Shown here one piece after another: positions 40,828 to 49,824 of a stretch of DNA of 64,000 nucleotides. The notes under the pieces were generated by a model. That model saw only the letters and a program-made list of their open reading frames with translations, was not told where the DNA came from and did no database searches. The position numbers were made by a program, and so were the translations under genes. Numbering within the stretch: the first letter of the stretch is position 1; every line of letters begins with the position of its first letter. The stretch lies in the NCBI RefSeq assembly GCF_036375055.1, contig NZ_DASUSQ010000046.1, forward strand, positions 310,001-374,000, given 5' to 3'. The stretch is from Umezawaea sp036375055 (GTDB lineage: Bacteria > Actinomycetota > Actinomycetes > Mycobacteriales > Pseudonocardiaceae).

Positions 40828-41787
40828 ATGCGCGCTGCGGTCATCACCGCCCCCGATGTGTCACCCGCCTGCTCCGACTTCCCCGAGCCGTCGGTCCCGC
40901 CCGGTCACGAGCCACTGCACCTCGTCGGAGCCGGCCTGCACAACATCGTCCGCGGACTGGCCTCCGGCCAGCACTACGGCCGCGGCCGGATGACGTATCC
41001 GCTGGTGCCGGGCATCGACGCGGTCGCACGCACCGGTGACGGGCGCCTGGTCTACACCGGATACGCGCGTCCGCCCTTCGGGACGATGGCCGAGCGGCTG
41101 GTCGCTCCGTTCCAGGCGGAGGTTCCGGCGGGGGCGGATCCGCTCGCGATCGCCGCGGGCATGAACCCCGGCCTGTCGGGCTGGATGGTGCTCGCCGCGC
41201 GGCGCAAGGAGATGGGGACCTTGGGCACCGTGCTGGTGCTGGGCGCGACCGGGATGTCGGGCAGCCTGGCGGTGCAGGGCGCGCTGGCCCTCGGAGCGGA
41301 GCGGGTCATCGCCGCCGGGCGTGATCCGGAGGCGCTGGAGCGGCTGCGTGGTGCCGGGGCGACGACGGTGTCGCTGGCCCAGGACGGGCCCGACGGCCTG
41401 GAGGAGGCTCTGGCCGGTGCTGTTGCCGAGGCGCAGCCCGGTCTCGTGCTGGACTACCTCTGGGGGCCTGTCGCCGAGGCCGCATTCGCCGTGCTGGGGC
41501 GGAGCGGCGAGGACAGCGAAGCGGACACGGCCTACGCGCAGATCGGTTCGCTCGCGGGTCTGGAGGCGTCGCTGCCCGCGGACTTGCTGCGCAGTCGGCG
41601 GATCCGGATCACCGGGAGCGGCATCGGATCGGTGTCCCCGGAGGAGATGCTCGCCGAGGCGCCCGAGGTCATGGCCCGCTTCGCCGACGGGTCGCTGCGG
41701 GTGCCCTACACCGCGTTCCCGCTGAGCCGGGTCGGTGAGGCGTGGGCGCACACCGGGCGCGGCCGGGCCGTCGTCGTGCCGGACTGA
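40828..41787 (+). CDS. Zinc-less MDR/quinone oxidoreductase
   Basis: 319 residues, ATG six bases after AAGGAG. N-terminal GroES-like half (LVGAGLHNIVRGLASGQHYG, YPLVPGIDAVARTGDGRLVY), then a Rossmann half with GTVLVLGATGMSGSLAVQGA, GAERVIAAGRDPEALERLRG, and the tail PLSRVGEAWAHTGRGRAVVV. No zinc-ligand cysteines, so it is the quinone oxidoreductase class using NADPH. First gene of the operon with two flavin monooxygenases; it may reduce the same polycyclic substrate or detoxify quinone products. Confidence 0.9.
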   Translation: MRAAVITAPDVSPACSDFPEPSVPPGHEPLHLVGAGLHNIVRGLASGQHYGRGRMTYPLVPGIDAVARTGDGRLVYTGYARPPFGTMAERLVAPFQAEVPAGADPLAIAAGMNPGLSGWMVLAARRKEMGTLGTVLVLGATGMSGSLAVQGALALGAERVIAAGRDPEALERLRGAGATTVSLAQDGPDGLEEALAGAVAEAQPGLVLDYLWGPVAEAAFAVLGRSGEDSEADTAYAQIGSLAGLEASLPADLLRSRRIRITGSGIGSVSPEEMLAEAPEVMARFADGSLRVPYTAFPLSRVGEAWAHTGRGRAVVVPD

Positions 41788-41827
41788 GTTGTCCACCACC
41801 CGATCGTTGTCGCAGAGAGGAGGAGCC

Positions 41828-43045
41828 GTGCAGAAGAGGGCACTGGTGGTAGGGCTCGGGATCGCGGGGATGTCCGCGGCCATCGGGCTGCGCCGAGCCG
41901 GTTGGACACCGGTGATCGTCGAACGGGCGCCCGAGCGGCGTACCGGAGGCTATTTCATCTTCATGTTCCCGGAGGGTGTGCAGGCCGTGGCCGACCTGGG
42001 GATCGCCGACCACCTGCACACCCGCAACCCGGACTGGCGACCGGGCGGGAACTCGTGGTCGGTGGATCGCCAGGGCAAGCGGAAGCCGGTTCTGGGCTTG
42101 CTGGACGCGCCCAGCGGGCTGGCCGCGGTGCTGCGCGGCGACATCGAGGCCGCGTTGTGGCAGGGCATCATCGGCGACGGGTCCGAGGACGCGGTCGAGG
42201 TGCGGTTCGCGACCACTCCGGTCGAGATCACCGAAGGCGCCGGCGGGGTGCGGGTCCTGCTCGAGGACGCCGGCACCGGGAAGCAGTACCGCGAGGACTT
42301 CGACCTCGTGGTCGGCGCGGACGGGATGCGGTCGAGCGTGCGCCGGATGGTGTTCGGTCCGGACGAGGACTACCTGGCGAACTGGAAGGCGATGATCTGC
42401 GCGTTCCAGATGAAGGAGCAGGTGCCCACCTACGAGGCGAGCGACAGCATCATCGTCTCGCGCCCGAAGCGTGCGATGTGGGTGTTCGGACTGGCCGACC
42501 ACGCGCCCTGCGCATGGCTGACCTACCGCACCAAGGACATCCCGGACCGGTTCGCCGGGCCGTCGATCGAACAGGTGCGCGCGGCCTTCTCCGGGATGGA
42601 GGACGACCCCGTGGTGCGCCACGTCCTGGACTCCCTGGAGCAGGCTCCTGAGCACGTGTTCGACTCGATCCACCAGGTGAGGATGCCCCGGTGGAGCAAG
42701 GGCCGGGTCGTGCTGGTGGGGGACGCGGCCTGGTGCATGAACACCTACTCGGCCATGGGCTCCTCGTCCTCGCTGCGCGGCGGCGCCGCACTGGGCGCGG
42801 CCCTGCGGGAGCACCCCGGCGACCTCGCCGCCGCCCTGGACGCCTGGGAGACCGGCCTGCGTCCCTACATCACCCGCCAGCGGCGCTCCGCACGGGTCAA
42901 GCAACAGCGGTTCGTCCCGTCCAGCCGCCCGGCCGAGGTGCTGGTTTCGAGCGTTCTCGATCTGATCCGCAGGGTCGTCCACCGCCGCCTGGCAGCGGAG
43001 CACACCGCGGCGAAGACCGCTGCCCCGTCCGAGGCGGCGCGGTGA
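41828..43045 (+). CDS. FAD-dependent monooxygenase, copy 1
   Basis: 405 residues from the GTG at 41828 (GGAGGAG upstream). KRALVVGLGIAGMSAAIGLR is the GxGxxG FAD site with VIVERAPERRTGGY after strand 2; FDLVVGADGMRSSVRRMVFG is the DG motif of aromatic hydroxylases; KGRVVLVGDAAWCMNTYSAM is the GD motif. This is the class A group of TetX and polyketide hydroxylases. Controlled with the oxidoreductase by the TetR at 40762. A tetracycline- or anthracycline-like substrate is an inference from the regulator. Confidence 0.9.
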   Translation: MQKRALVVGLGIAGMSAAIGLRRAGWTPVIVERAPERRTGGYFIFMFPEGVQAVADLGIADHLHTRNPDWRPGGNSWSVDRQGKRKPVLGLLDAPSGLAAVLRGDIEAALWQGIIGDGSEDAVEVRFATTPVEITEGAGGVRVLLEDAGTGKQYREDFDLVVGADGMRSSVRRMVFGPDEDYLANWKAMICAFQMKEQVPTYEASDSIIVSRPKRAMWVFGLADHAPCAWLTYRTKDIPDRFAGPSIEQVRAAFSGMEDDPVVRHVLDSLEQAPEHVFDSIHQVRMPRWSKGRVVLVGDAAWCMNTYSAMGSSSSLRGGAALGAALREHPGDLAAALDAWETGLRPYITRQRRSARVKQQRFVPSSRPAEVLVSSVLDLIRRVVHRRLAAEHTAAKTAAPSEAAR

Positions 43046-43050
43046 CGGCC

Positions 43051-44247
43051 ATGCGGAAGAGGGCGTTGGTGGTCGGGCTCGGGATCGCGGGGATGTCCGC
43101 GGCGATCGGGCTGCGCCGGGCCGGTTGGACGCCGGTGATCGTCGAACGGGCGCCCGAGCGGCGTACCGGGGGCTACTTCGTCGGACTGTTCCCGGAGGGC
43201 AGGCGGGCCGCGGTCGACCTGGGCATCGCAGGCCACCTGCACACCCGCAACCCGGAACGGACGGCCGACCCGAATTCGTGGTCGGTGAATCGCCGGGGCA
43301 GGCGCAGGCCGGCCCTGGGATTCCTGGATCAGCCGGGGGAGCCGGCAGCGGTGCTGCGCGGCGACATCGAGGCCGCGCTGTGGCAGAGCATCACCGGCGT
43401 CGAGGTGCGGTTCGGGACCACTCCGGTCGGGATCACCGAAGGTCGTGCCGACGTGCAGGTCCTGCTCGAGGAGGCCGGCACCGGTGCGCAGTACCGCGAG
43501 AGCTTCGACCTCGTGGTCGGCGCGGACGGGATGCGGTCGAGCGTGCGCCGGATGGTGTTCGGTCCGGACGAGGACTACCTGACCAGGTGGAACGCGATGA
43601 TCTGCGCGTTCCAGATGAAGGAGCAGGTGCCCTCCTACGAGGCGAGCGACAGCATCATCATCGCGCGCGCGAAGCGGGCGGTGTGGGTGTTCGGGCTCGC
43701 CGACCACGCGCCCACCGCGCTGCTGACGTACCGGACGGCAGACATCCAGGAGCAGTTCAGCGGGTCGCGGGTCCAGCGGCTGCGGTCGGTCTTCTCCGGA
43801 ATGGACGATCCCGTGGTGCGGCACGTCCTGGACTCCCTGGAAGAGGCCCCTGACCACCTGTTCGACTCGGTGCACCAGGTGCGGATGCCGCGGTGGGGCA
43901 AGGGGCGGGTCGTGCTGGTGGGGGATGCCGCGTGGTGCATGAACCTCTACTCGGGCATGGGTGCCACGTCGTCGCTTCGCGGCGGCGCCGCGCTGAGCGC
44001 GGCCCTGCTGGAGCACCCCGGCGACCTGGCCGCCGCTCTGGACGCCTGGGAGGCCGGGCTGCGTCCGTTCATCACCAAGAACCAGCGCACCGCGCGGCTC
44101 AAGCAGCAGATGTTCGTCCCGTCCAGCCGTCGGGCCGAGGCGCTGCGGTCGGCCCTCCTCGGGCTGGCCCGCAGGGTCCGCGGCCGTCGGCAGGCGACGG
44201 AGGCGGGCGGTCAGCAAGCCCAGGTGCTGTCCGGCACGTCGCGGTGA
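43051..44247 (+). CDS. FAD-dependent monooxygenase, copy 2 (tandem duplicate)
   Basis: 398 residues from the ATG at 43051, chosen because MRKRALVVG mirrors copy 1; a GTG at 43042 overlapping the upstream stop is the alternative. All motifs of copy 1 are kept: GLGIAGMSAAIGLRRAGWTP, VVGADGMRSSVRRMVFGPDE, GRVVLVGDAAWCMNLYSGMG. The first 55 and the central 150 residues are nearly identical to copy 1, while the region after HTRNP and the C-terminal ~50 residues differ more. A recent tandem duplication with start of divergence, possibly two substrates or two ring positions. Confidence 0.9.
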   Translation: MRKRALVVGLGIAGMSAAIGLRRAGWTPVIVERAPERRTGGYFVGLFPEGRRAAVDLGIAGHLHTRNPERTADPNSWSVNRRGRRRPALGFLDQPGEPAAVLRGDIEAALWQSITGVEVRFGTTPVGITEGRADVQVLLEEAGTGAQYRESFDLVVGADGMRSSVRRMVFGPDEDYLTRWNAMICAFQMKEQVPSYEASDSIIIARAKRAVWVFGLADHAPTALLTYRTADIQEQFSGSRVQRLRSVFSGMDDPVVRHVLDSLEEAPDHLFDSVHQVRMPRWGKGRVVLVGDAAWCMNLYSGMGATSSLRGGAALSAALLEHPGDLAAALDAWEAGLRPFITKNQRTARLKQQMFVPSSRRAEALRSALLGLARRVRGRRQATEAGGQQAQVLSGTSR

Positions 44248-44266
44248 GGACGATGTCCGCGTCGAG

Positions 44267-44310
44267 CACTCCAGGAGAGGCGATGCCACGGCTTCGCCTC
44301 TCCTGGAGTG
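44267..44310 (+). terminator. Terminator of the monooxygenase operon
   Basis: CACTCCAGGAGAGGCGA (44267-44283) and TCGCCTCTCCTGGAGTG (44294-44310), a perfect 17-bp stem with a 10-base loop, 20 bases after the stop codon. Confidence 0.88.
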
Positions 44311-44676
44311 GACCGATCACAGGTCGGGCACGAGCCGGTGAGTGGGAGACCACGACGCACGGGAGGATCCGGGCGCAGACCAGTGCCCGCACCGACCGGC
44401 CCGCGGTCTGCCGCAGGGCGCGCACCAGCCGCCGGTCGACCCGATCGACGTTCGGAATTGCGACTGTTTTTCGACCATACCTCTGGAGCGGGGAGCACGG
44501 TTCCGACCTGTCGTGGACGCTGACGACAGGAGTCGAACAGGTCCCGTGTCCACTCTCGACCGCGTGGGTGTCGAGCACGAGGAACCGCACGTGGTCGCGG
44601 GACCCGCAGCGACATCCCGACCGTCGTGGCGGTGCACTCCACCGCCCTCGATCGTCTCTGACGGCTTCGTCGTGCC
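44311..44676. other. Gap without an assigned gene
   Basis: 366 bases between the terminator and the convergent GntR gene. A minus-strand frame ending near 44360 reads MRFLVLDTHAVESGHGTCST but resembles no known family and runs into the terminator. Possibly debris. Confidence 0.3.
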
Positions 44677-45354
44677 TCAGGTGCGCGACTCCGGCCGGCC
44701 GAGCGCGGCGTAGGTGAGGTCGGTCAGGTAGTCGTTCAGGGCGAGCGCCGCGGCGACCGCGGCCGGTTCGTCGCCGTGGCTGATCGCTCGCAGCAGATCG
44801 CCGTGCAGCCGGGCCGCGGTTCGCAGATCCTCGGCGACGTCGGGCAGGTGAGCGAACCAGAAGCGTCGTGACAGCGACTGCAGGGGCGCCATCGCCAACT
44901 CCAGGTACTCGTTCTGCGTGGCTTCGACGATCAAGGAGTGCGAGCGTTTGAGCAACGTGGCGAACCGCCTGACGTCGCTGCCTTCGAACGCGTCCAGTTC
45001 GGCGACGAGCGCGAGCATCCGCTCCTTCTGCCGGGTGTGCGCGCGGTAGGTCGCGAACCGCGCCGCCATCTCTTCCAGGCCGCGGCGCAGTTCGAGGAGC
45101 CGGAAGTGCGCTTCGACGGAGACCGCCGCGACGAACACCCCGCGATGCGGGTGGATCTCGACCATGCGCTCCCGTGCGAGCCGTTGCAGCGCTTCTCGCA
45201 CGGGAGTGCGGCCGAAGCCGGTGCGCGCCATCAACCCGGCCTCGGAGACGGCTTCACCCGGTGCGAGTTCCTGGAAGGTGATCATGTCCTCCAGCAGGGT
45301 GTAGGCCTGCTCGGCCTTGTTGACCTGTTCTGCCACTCCCCCATCATCGCTCAT
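44677..45354 (-). CDS. GntR family regulator, FCD subfamily
   Basis: 225 residues from the ATG at 45354 (GTG at 45336 is an alternative). Winged HTH LLEDMITFQELAPGEAVSEA, RTGFGRTPVREALQRLARER, EIHPHRGVFVAAVS; then an FCD effector domain with metal-site histidines (RSHSLIVEATQN, ARLHGDLLRAISHGDE). FCD proteins sense organic acids and sugar acids. Divergent from the FAD oxidoreductase with an AT-rich spacer, so it likely controls the 45404-48514 genes. Confidence 0.92.
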   Translation of the reverse strand: MSDDGGVAEQVNKAEQAYTLLEDMITFQELAPGEAVSEAGLMARTGFGRTPVREALQRLARERMVEIHPHRGVFVAAVSVEAHFRLLELRRGLEEMAARFATYRAHTRQKERMLALVAELDAFEGSDVRRFATLLKRSHSLIVEATQNEYLELAMAPLQSLSRRFWFAHLPDVAEDLRTAARLHGDLLRAISHGDEPAAVAAALALNDYLTDLTYAALGRPESRT

Positions 45355-45403
45355 CCGGCAGCGGGGCTGGACAACGCCCTCCGTGCCCATGTACAACCAA
45401 TAT

Positions 45404-46771
45404 ATGAGCGATATGTCAGGCGAGTTCCCGCACTGGCGGCTGGACGCCGCGGCATCGGGAGCGGCCGACCTCCCTGTGCTCGCCGAGGTCGACGTGGTGG
45501 TCGTGGGTGGTGGGGCCGCGGGAGTCGCCGCCGCGACCGTGTGCGCCGAAGGCGGGCTGTCCGTGGTGATCGTCGAGCGCTACGGCTTCTTCGGCGGCGC
45601 CGCGGTGGCCGGGATGTCGGGCACGATCTGCGGTCTCTACCTGGCCACGGAATCGGGCGGGCCGCGGCAGGTGGTGCACGGGTTCACCGAGCGCTTCCGC
45701 GAAGCGCTCGCCGCGCGCGGCGGCGTCACCGGCCCCCAGCGGTACGGGAAGACCTGGACGGTCGCGCACGATCCGCTGGTCTGGCGGGAGGTCGCCGACG
45801 ACTTCCTCGAACGCGCGGGGGTCCGGATCCTCCTTCACACCGCGGTCACCGGGGTCCTCGTCGAGCACGGGCGGCACGCGGGCGTCGTGGTCGAGTCGAA
45901 CGCCGGCCGATCGGTGATCCGCGCCGCGCGCACCATCGACGCGTCGGGGGACGCCGCGGTCGTCGCGCGTGCCGGGCACGCGACGCGGTTCGGGGACGGT
46001 GGCCGCGTCCAGAACCCGACCATGTTCTTCCGGCTCGGCAACGTCGACCTGCCGGCGTTCCGAGAGGCGTACGGGGAGGACACGATCTGCCCGCCGTGGG
46101 TCAGCTCCGCCATCGAGACCGCCCGTGCGGACGGGCTCGACCTCCCCCGGTCCCACGTGTGGCTGTTCCGGACGACCCGGCCCGGTGAGCTGCTCGTGAA
46201 CGCGACCCGGCTGGTCGGGCGCGACGGGCGGGTGCTGAACGTGATCGACCCCGAGGACTTCACCGAGGCCGAGATCGACGGCCGCCGCCAGGTCCGGGAC
46301 TACGCCCGTTTCCTGCGGCAGCGGGTGCCGGGCTGCGCCGGCTCCTTCGTCGTCGACACCGGTGTCGAAGCGGGCGTTCGCCAGACCCGCAGCATCGAAG
46401 CGGTCGAGGAGCTCACCAACGCCGACGTCCTCGCCTGCCGCAAGAGGGCCGACGGGGTCGTCCGGTCACCGTGGCCCATCGAACTGCACTCCGGCGATCG
46501 GCCGGAGCTGCGCTGGCTGATCGACGACTTCTACGAGGTCCCCTACCTCTCCCTGGTGCCGCGGACCGGGGAGAACATCATCGTGGCCGGGCGCTGCCTC
46601 GGGGCGGAGCACGAGGCCCTCGCGTCGGCCAGGGTCACCGCCCAGTGCTTCGAGTACGGCCACGCCGCCGCCACGGCGACCGTGCTGTCGCTGCGCGACG
46701 ACCTGCCGTACCGGTCGGTGGCCGGCGCCGACGTCCGCGCGGCGATGCGCGCCGCCGGCAGCGGTCTCTGA
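45404..46771 (+). CDS. FAD-dependent oxidoreductase (PF12831 type)
   Basis: 455 residues. The ATG at 45404 or 45413 may be used; both lie in an AT-rich promoter stretch with no ribosome site, so the mRNA may be nearly leaderless. VDVVVVGGGAAGVAAATVCA is the FAD site, ERYGFFGGAAVAGMSGTICG the family's Gly-rich second motif, and the C-terminus carries NIIVAGRCLGAEHEALASAR. Related proteins oxidise hydroxy or unsaturated acids. First of a short operon with the dehydratase, divergent from GntR. Confidence 0.88.
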   Translation: MSDMSGEFPHWRLDAAASGAADLPVLAEVDVVVVGGGAAGVAAATVCAEGGLSVVIVERYGFFGGAAVAGMSGTICGLYLATESGGPRQVVHGFTERFREALAARGGVTGPQRYGKTWTVAHDPLVWREVADDFLERAGVRILLHTAVTGVLVEHGRHAGVVVESNAGRSVIRAARTIDASGDAAVVARAGHATRFGDGGRVQNPTMFFRLGNVDLPAFREAYGEDTICPPWVSSAIETARADGLDLPRSHVWLFRTTRPGELLVNATRLVGRDGRVLNVIDPEDFTEAEIDGRRQVRDYARFLRQRVPGCAGSFVVDTGVEAGVRQTRSIEAVEELTNADVLACRKRADGVVRSPWPIELHSGDRPELRWLIDDFYEVPYLSLVPRTGENIIVAGRCLGAEHEALASARVTAQCFEYGHAAATATVLSLRDDLPYRSVAGADVRAAMRAAGSGL

Positions 46772-46798
46772 CCCGATCTCCGCGAAGGGACCACCTCC

Positions 46799-48514
46799 GT
46801 GACCGACTTGCCCGACTACGACCCCGTGCGTCCGGGCGCACTGCGCAGCGAGTTCACCCCCGGCAGCACCCGCTGGGCCGTCCGCCGCGCCCAGTGGACG
46901 GCGCTGGGCCTCGCCCCGGAAGACCAGGGACGACCCAAGATCGCGATCGTCAACACCTCCTCGAAACTCGGCATCTGCTTCTCCCACCTCGATGGGATCG
47001 CCGAAATCGTCGCCGAAGCGGTGTGGGAAGCGGGCGGGCTGCCGTTCGAGATCCGCACCACCGCGCCACTGGACTTCGTGACCAGTGCCGGCCGGAAGGC
47101 CCGCTACCTGATGCCCACCCGCGACCTCATCGTCAACGACGTCGAGGCCGCGGTGGAGGGTGCCGTCCTGGACGGCATGGTGTGCCTCTCGTCGTGCGAC
47201 AAGACCACGCCCGCGCACCTGATGGCCTCGGCCCGGCTGGACCTGCCCTCGATCATCGTGCCCGGCGGCTTCCAGGGGGGTGGCCGCTACGGTGGCTGCT
47301 CGGTCGACATCGACACCGTCTACGAATCGGTCGGCGCCGTGCAAGCCGGCACCATGACGGTCGACGAACTCGGCGAGCTGGCCGACTCGGCGATCCAGGG
47401 CCCCGGTGTCTGCGCCGGGCTCGCGACCGCCAACACCATGCACGTCCTGGCCGAGGCGATGGGCATGACCCTGCCCGGAGCGGCGCCGATCCGCGCGGAC
47501 TCCGACCGGATGCGCGCACTGGCGGCCGACGCCGGCCGCCGGATCGTCGACATGGTCGCCACGGGGCTGACCGCGCGGAAGATCATCACTGGAAAGGCCG
47601 TCGAGAACGGCGTCCGGGTGGCGATGGCGCTCGGCGGCTCGGTCAACTGCGTGCGCCACCTGGCGGCCGTGGCCGGCGAAGCGGACCTCGACCTCGACGT
47701 CGTGGCCCTGTTCGAGCGGCTCGGCGAGGACACGGCGCAGCTGGCCGCCATCCGCCCGAACGGAACCCACCAGGTGTGGGATCTCGAACGCGTCGGCGGG
47801 GTCAAGGCGGTGCTGCGGACCCTGCTGCCCAGGCTGCACGGTGACGCGCTGACGGTCAGCGGGCGAACCGTGGCCGAACTGTCCCGCGACGCCCCGGAAG
47901 CGGACGGAACCGTACTGCGCCGGCTCGACGACCCGGTGCGCCCGGAACCGGGACTGCTGATCCTGCGCGGCTCGCTGGCGCCCGACGGGTCGGTGGTCAA
48001 GGTCGCGGGCGCCGGCAACGCCCGGCGCCGGTTCACCGGCCCCGCCGAGGTGTTCGCGGGCGAGGACGACGCGATCGCCGCGCTGGGCACCGGGAACATC
48101 GCCGGGGGAAGCGTGATCGCGCTGCGCGGCATGGGACCGCGCGGCGGCCCCGGCACGGTCTTCGCGGCGAGCTTCGTCGCCGCCCTCAACGGCGCCGGCC
48201 TGGGCGGCAAGGTCGCGGTGGTGACCGACGGCGAGCTCTCCGGCCTGAACCACGGACTGGTCCTCGGCCAGGTCATGCCGGAAGCCGCCGACGGCGGCCC
48301 GCTCGCGGGCGTGCGATCCGGCGACACGATCACCATCGACCTGGACGACCGGACCGTCGACACCGTCCCGCTCCGGCACGGGGAACCGGTCACCTCCGGC
48401 CGCCCCGCCGAAGAACGGGGCTGGCTCGGGCAGTACGCCGCACTCGTCGGCCCGGTCCAGCAGGGAGCCGTCCTCCGCCGTCCCAAACCCGCCACACCTC
48501 CGTCCGGCCGCTGA
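46799..48514 (+). CDS. IlvD/Edd-family dehydratase (sugar-acid type)
   Basis: 571 residues, GTG start 27 bases after the oxidoreductase. Cluster cysteines at 60 (KLGICFSHLDG), 133 (SSCDKTTPAHLMA) and 205 (GPGVCAGLATANTMHVLAEA) match the three [2Fe-2S] ligands of arabinonate-type dehydratases; Lys135 in CDKT is the carbamylated metal-ligand lysine position. The C-terminal domain has GPRGGPGTVFAASFVAALNG and TDGELSGLNHGLVLGQVMPE. It removes water from a 2,3-dihydroxy acid. The FCD regulator and lack of branched-chain genes nearby favour a sugar-acid or catabolic role over IlvD. Confidence 0.9.
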   Translation: MTDLPDYDPVRPGALRSEFTPGSTRWAVRRAQWTALGLAPEDQGRPKIAIVNTSSKLGICFSHLDGIAEIVAEAVWEAGGLPFEIRTTAPLDFVTSAGRKARYLMPTRDLIVNDVEAAVEGAVLDGMVCLSSCDKTTPAHLMASARLDLPSIIVPGGFQGGGRYGGCSVDIDTVYESVGAVQAGTMTVDELGELADSAIQGPGVCAGLATANTMHVLAEAMGMTLPGAAPIRADSDRMRALAADAGRRIVDMVATGLTARKIITGKAVENGVRVAMALGGSVNCVRHLAAVAGEADLDLDVVALFERLGEDTAQLAAIRPNGTHQVWDLERVGGVKAVLRTLLPRLHGDALTVSGRTVAELSRDAPEADGTVLRRLDDPVRPEPGLLILRGSLAPDGSVVKVAGAGNARRRFTGPAEVFAGEDDAIAALGTGNIAGGSVIALRGMGPRGGPGTVFAASFVAALNGAGLGGKVAVVTDGELSGLNHGLVLGQVMPEAADGGPLAGVRSGDTITIDLDDRTVDTVPLRHGEPVTSGRPAEERGWLGQYAALVGPVQQGAVLRRPKPATPPSGR

Positions 48515-48545
48515 CGCGCCCTCCCCCGGACCGGAGCAGAACACC

Positions 48546-48674
48546 GTGTCCACGGCACCCGCCGGCACCGCGCCGGGACAGTCACGGAAGGCGTCGCTCG
48601 CCCTGGCGGCGTTCGCCACCTACGCCGTCGGCTTCCTCGGCCGGACCGCCCGGTCGCGAACGGTACGGAGGTAG
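48546..48674 (+). pseudogene. MHS-family transporter reduced to 42 residues
   Basis: GTG after a possible ribosome site (GGACCGGAG) gives VSTAPAGTAPGQSRKASLAL then AAFATYAVGFLGRTARS and stop. The AVGFLxRP segment is the second-helix region of metabolite:H+ symporters (compare YAVGFVARPVGGIVFGHFGD in the intact gene at 55727), here directly joined to the N-terminal tail, so helix 1 and nearly everything downstream are deleted. It once ended the dehydratase operon. A further 16-codon ORF (ATG 48679) is meaningless. The gap to 48773 has no gene. Confidence 0.6.
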
Positions 48675-48773
48675 CCCGATGACGGACGGCACGACGAGGA
48701 TCCTGGCCGCCGGCGGCGGACCGCCGTGACGGGGCACCGGGCGGCGCCCATCGCCGGCCGTGCCACGAGGTGG

Positions 48774-49685
48774 TTACCGGGCGGCGGTGGAGCGGTCGGG
48801 CCGGGCCGGTCCACCGCCGCGGCCGGACCGCTCCGCCGCACTCGCCTGCCGCAACAGGGCCATGGCCGCCTCCGACGGTGACCCGGCGGGCGTCGTGCAC
48901 ACCACGACGGACTGCCCCGGCGACCGCGCGAGGACGAGGGTCTGCTGGGTGACGGTCACCGTGCCGACGACCGGATGCCGCAGCTCGTAGGTGGCGGCGT
49001 CGCACGGCGTCACCCGGTGGTCACCCCACAACGCCACGAACTCCGGGCTCCTCATCGTCAGCTCGCCGATCAGCTCGGCGAGCAGCCGGTCCTCCGGGTG
49101 ACGGCCGACGGCGATCCTCAGATTGCCCACGACCGCGCGCACCTTGCGCCGCCAGTCCCCGTAGAGCTCCCGGCAGTGCGGGTCCAGGAACAGCATCCGG
49201 CTCATGTTCGGCCGGCGCGCGGGGTCCTCCGGGCTCAGCGGGTCGACGTGCCCGGCGAGCAGGGCGTGGCCGAGCGGGTTCCACGCCAGCACGTCCGTGC
49301 GCCTGCCGAGGACGAGCGCCGGGACGCCGTCGAAGGAGCGCAGCAGGTCCCGCGTCTCGTCGGCGAGCTTCTCGGGGCGGGGCCTGCGCGCCTGCGGTAC
49401 CCGGCGGGAGGCCCCGGCGAGGCGTTCCAGGTGGTCCCGCTCGTGGTCGTCGAGCAGCAGGGCGCGGGCGATCGCGTCGAGCACCTCCGCCGACGCGCCA
49501 CGGGACATGCCCTGTTCGAGCCGGGTGTAGTAGGACACGCTGACCCCTGCCAGCTGCGCCAGCTCCTCCCGGCGCAGCCCCGCCACCCGCCGGCGCGGCC
49601 CGAGGTCGCGGAGCCCCACGTCTTCCGGGCGCAGCCTGGCCCGCCGTGCCTGCAGGAAGTCGCCGAGCGGGCCTGGTCCGTCCAT
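48774..49685 (-). CDS. XRE-type regulator with MmyB-like sensor domain
   Basis: 303 residues from the ATG at 49685. HTH residues ~10-75: LGDFLQARRARLRPEDVGLR, VAGLRREELAQLAGVSVSYY and TRLEQG. The remaining ~210 residues match the MmyB-like ligand-binding domain (VPALVLGRRTDVLAWNPLGH, DPHCRELYGDWRRKVRAVVG, FVALWGDHRV). Such regulators often respond to hydrophobic ligands and control a divergent oxidoreductase or hydrolase gene. Divergent from the MBL gene at 49825, 139 bases apart. Confidence 0.92.
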   Translation of the reverse strand: MDGPGPLGDFLQARRARLRPEDVGLRDLGPRRRVAGLRREELAQLAGVSVSYYTRLEQGMSRGASAEVLDAIARALLLDDHERDHLERLAGASRRVPQARRPRPEKLADETRDLLRSFDGVPALVLGRRTDVLAWNPLGHALLAGHVDPLSPEDPARRPNMSRMLFLDPHCRELYGDWRRKVRAVVGNLRIAVGRHPEDRLLAELIGELTMRSPEFVALWGDHRVTPCDAATYELRHPVVGTVTVTQQTLVLARSPGQSVVVCTTPAGSPSEAAMALLRQASAAERSGRGGGPARPDRSTAAR

Positions 49686-49824
49686 CACCCCACTATCCAC
49701 GCCTGCGGCACCGCCCAGCCACACCCCGCCAGGGGTAGGACAAGGCGGGGCTGGTTGGCGCGCGCGGACGCGATCAGGCTCGACCTGGTCAGGGCAGCCG
49801 CCCGCGACTTACGAGGGAGTGACC

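Noticed and set aside
46799..48514. Naming the dehydratase ilvD.
   Set aside because: The CDKTTP motif, FCD regulator and catabolic neighbours favour a sugar-acid dehydratase. A housekeeping IlvD is not supported here.
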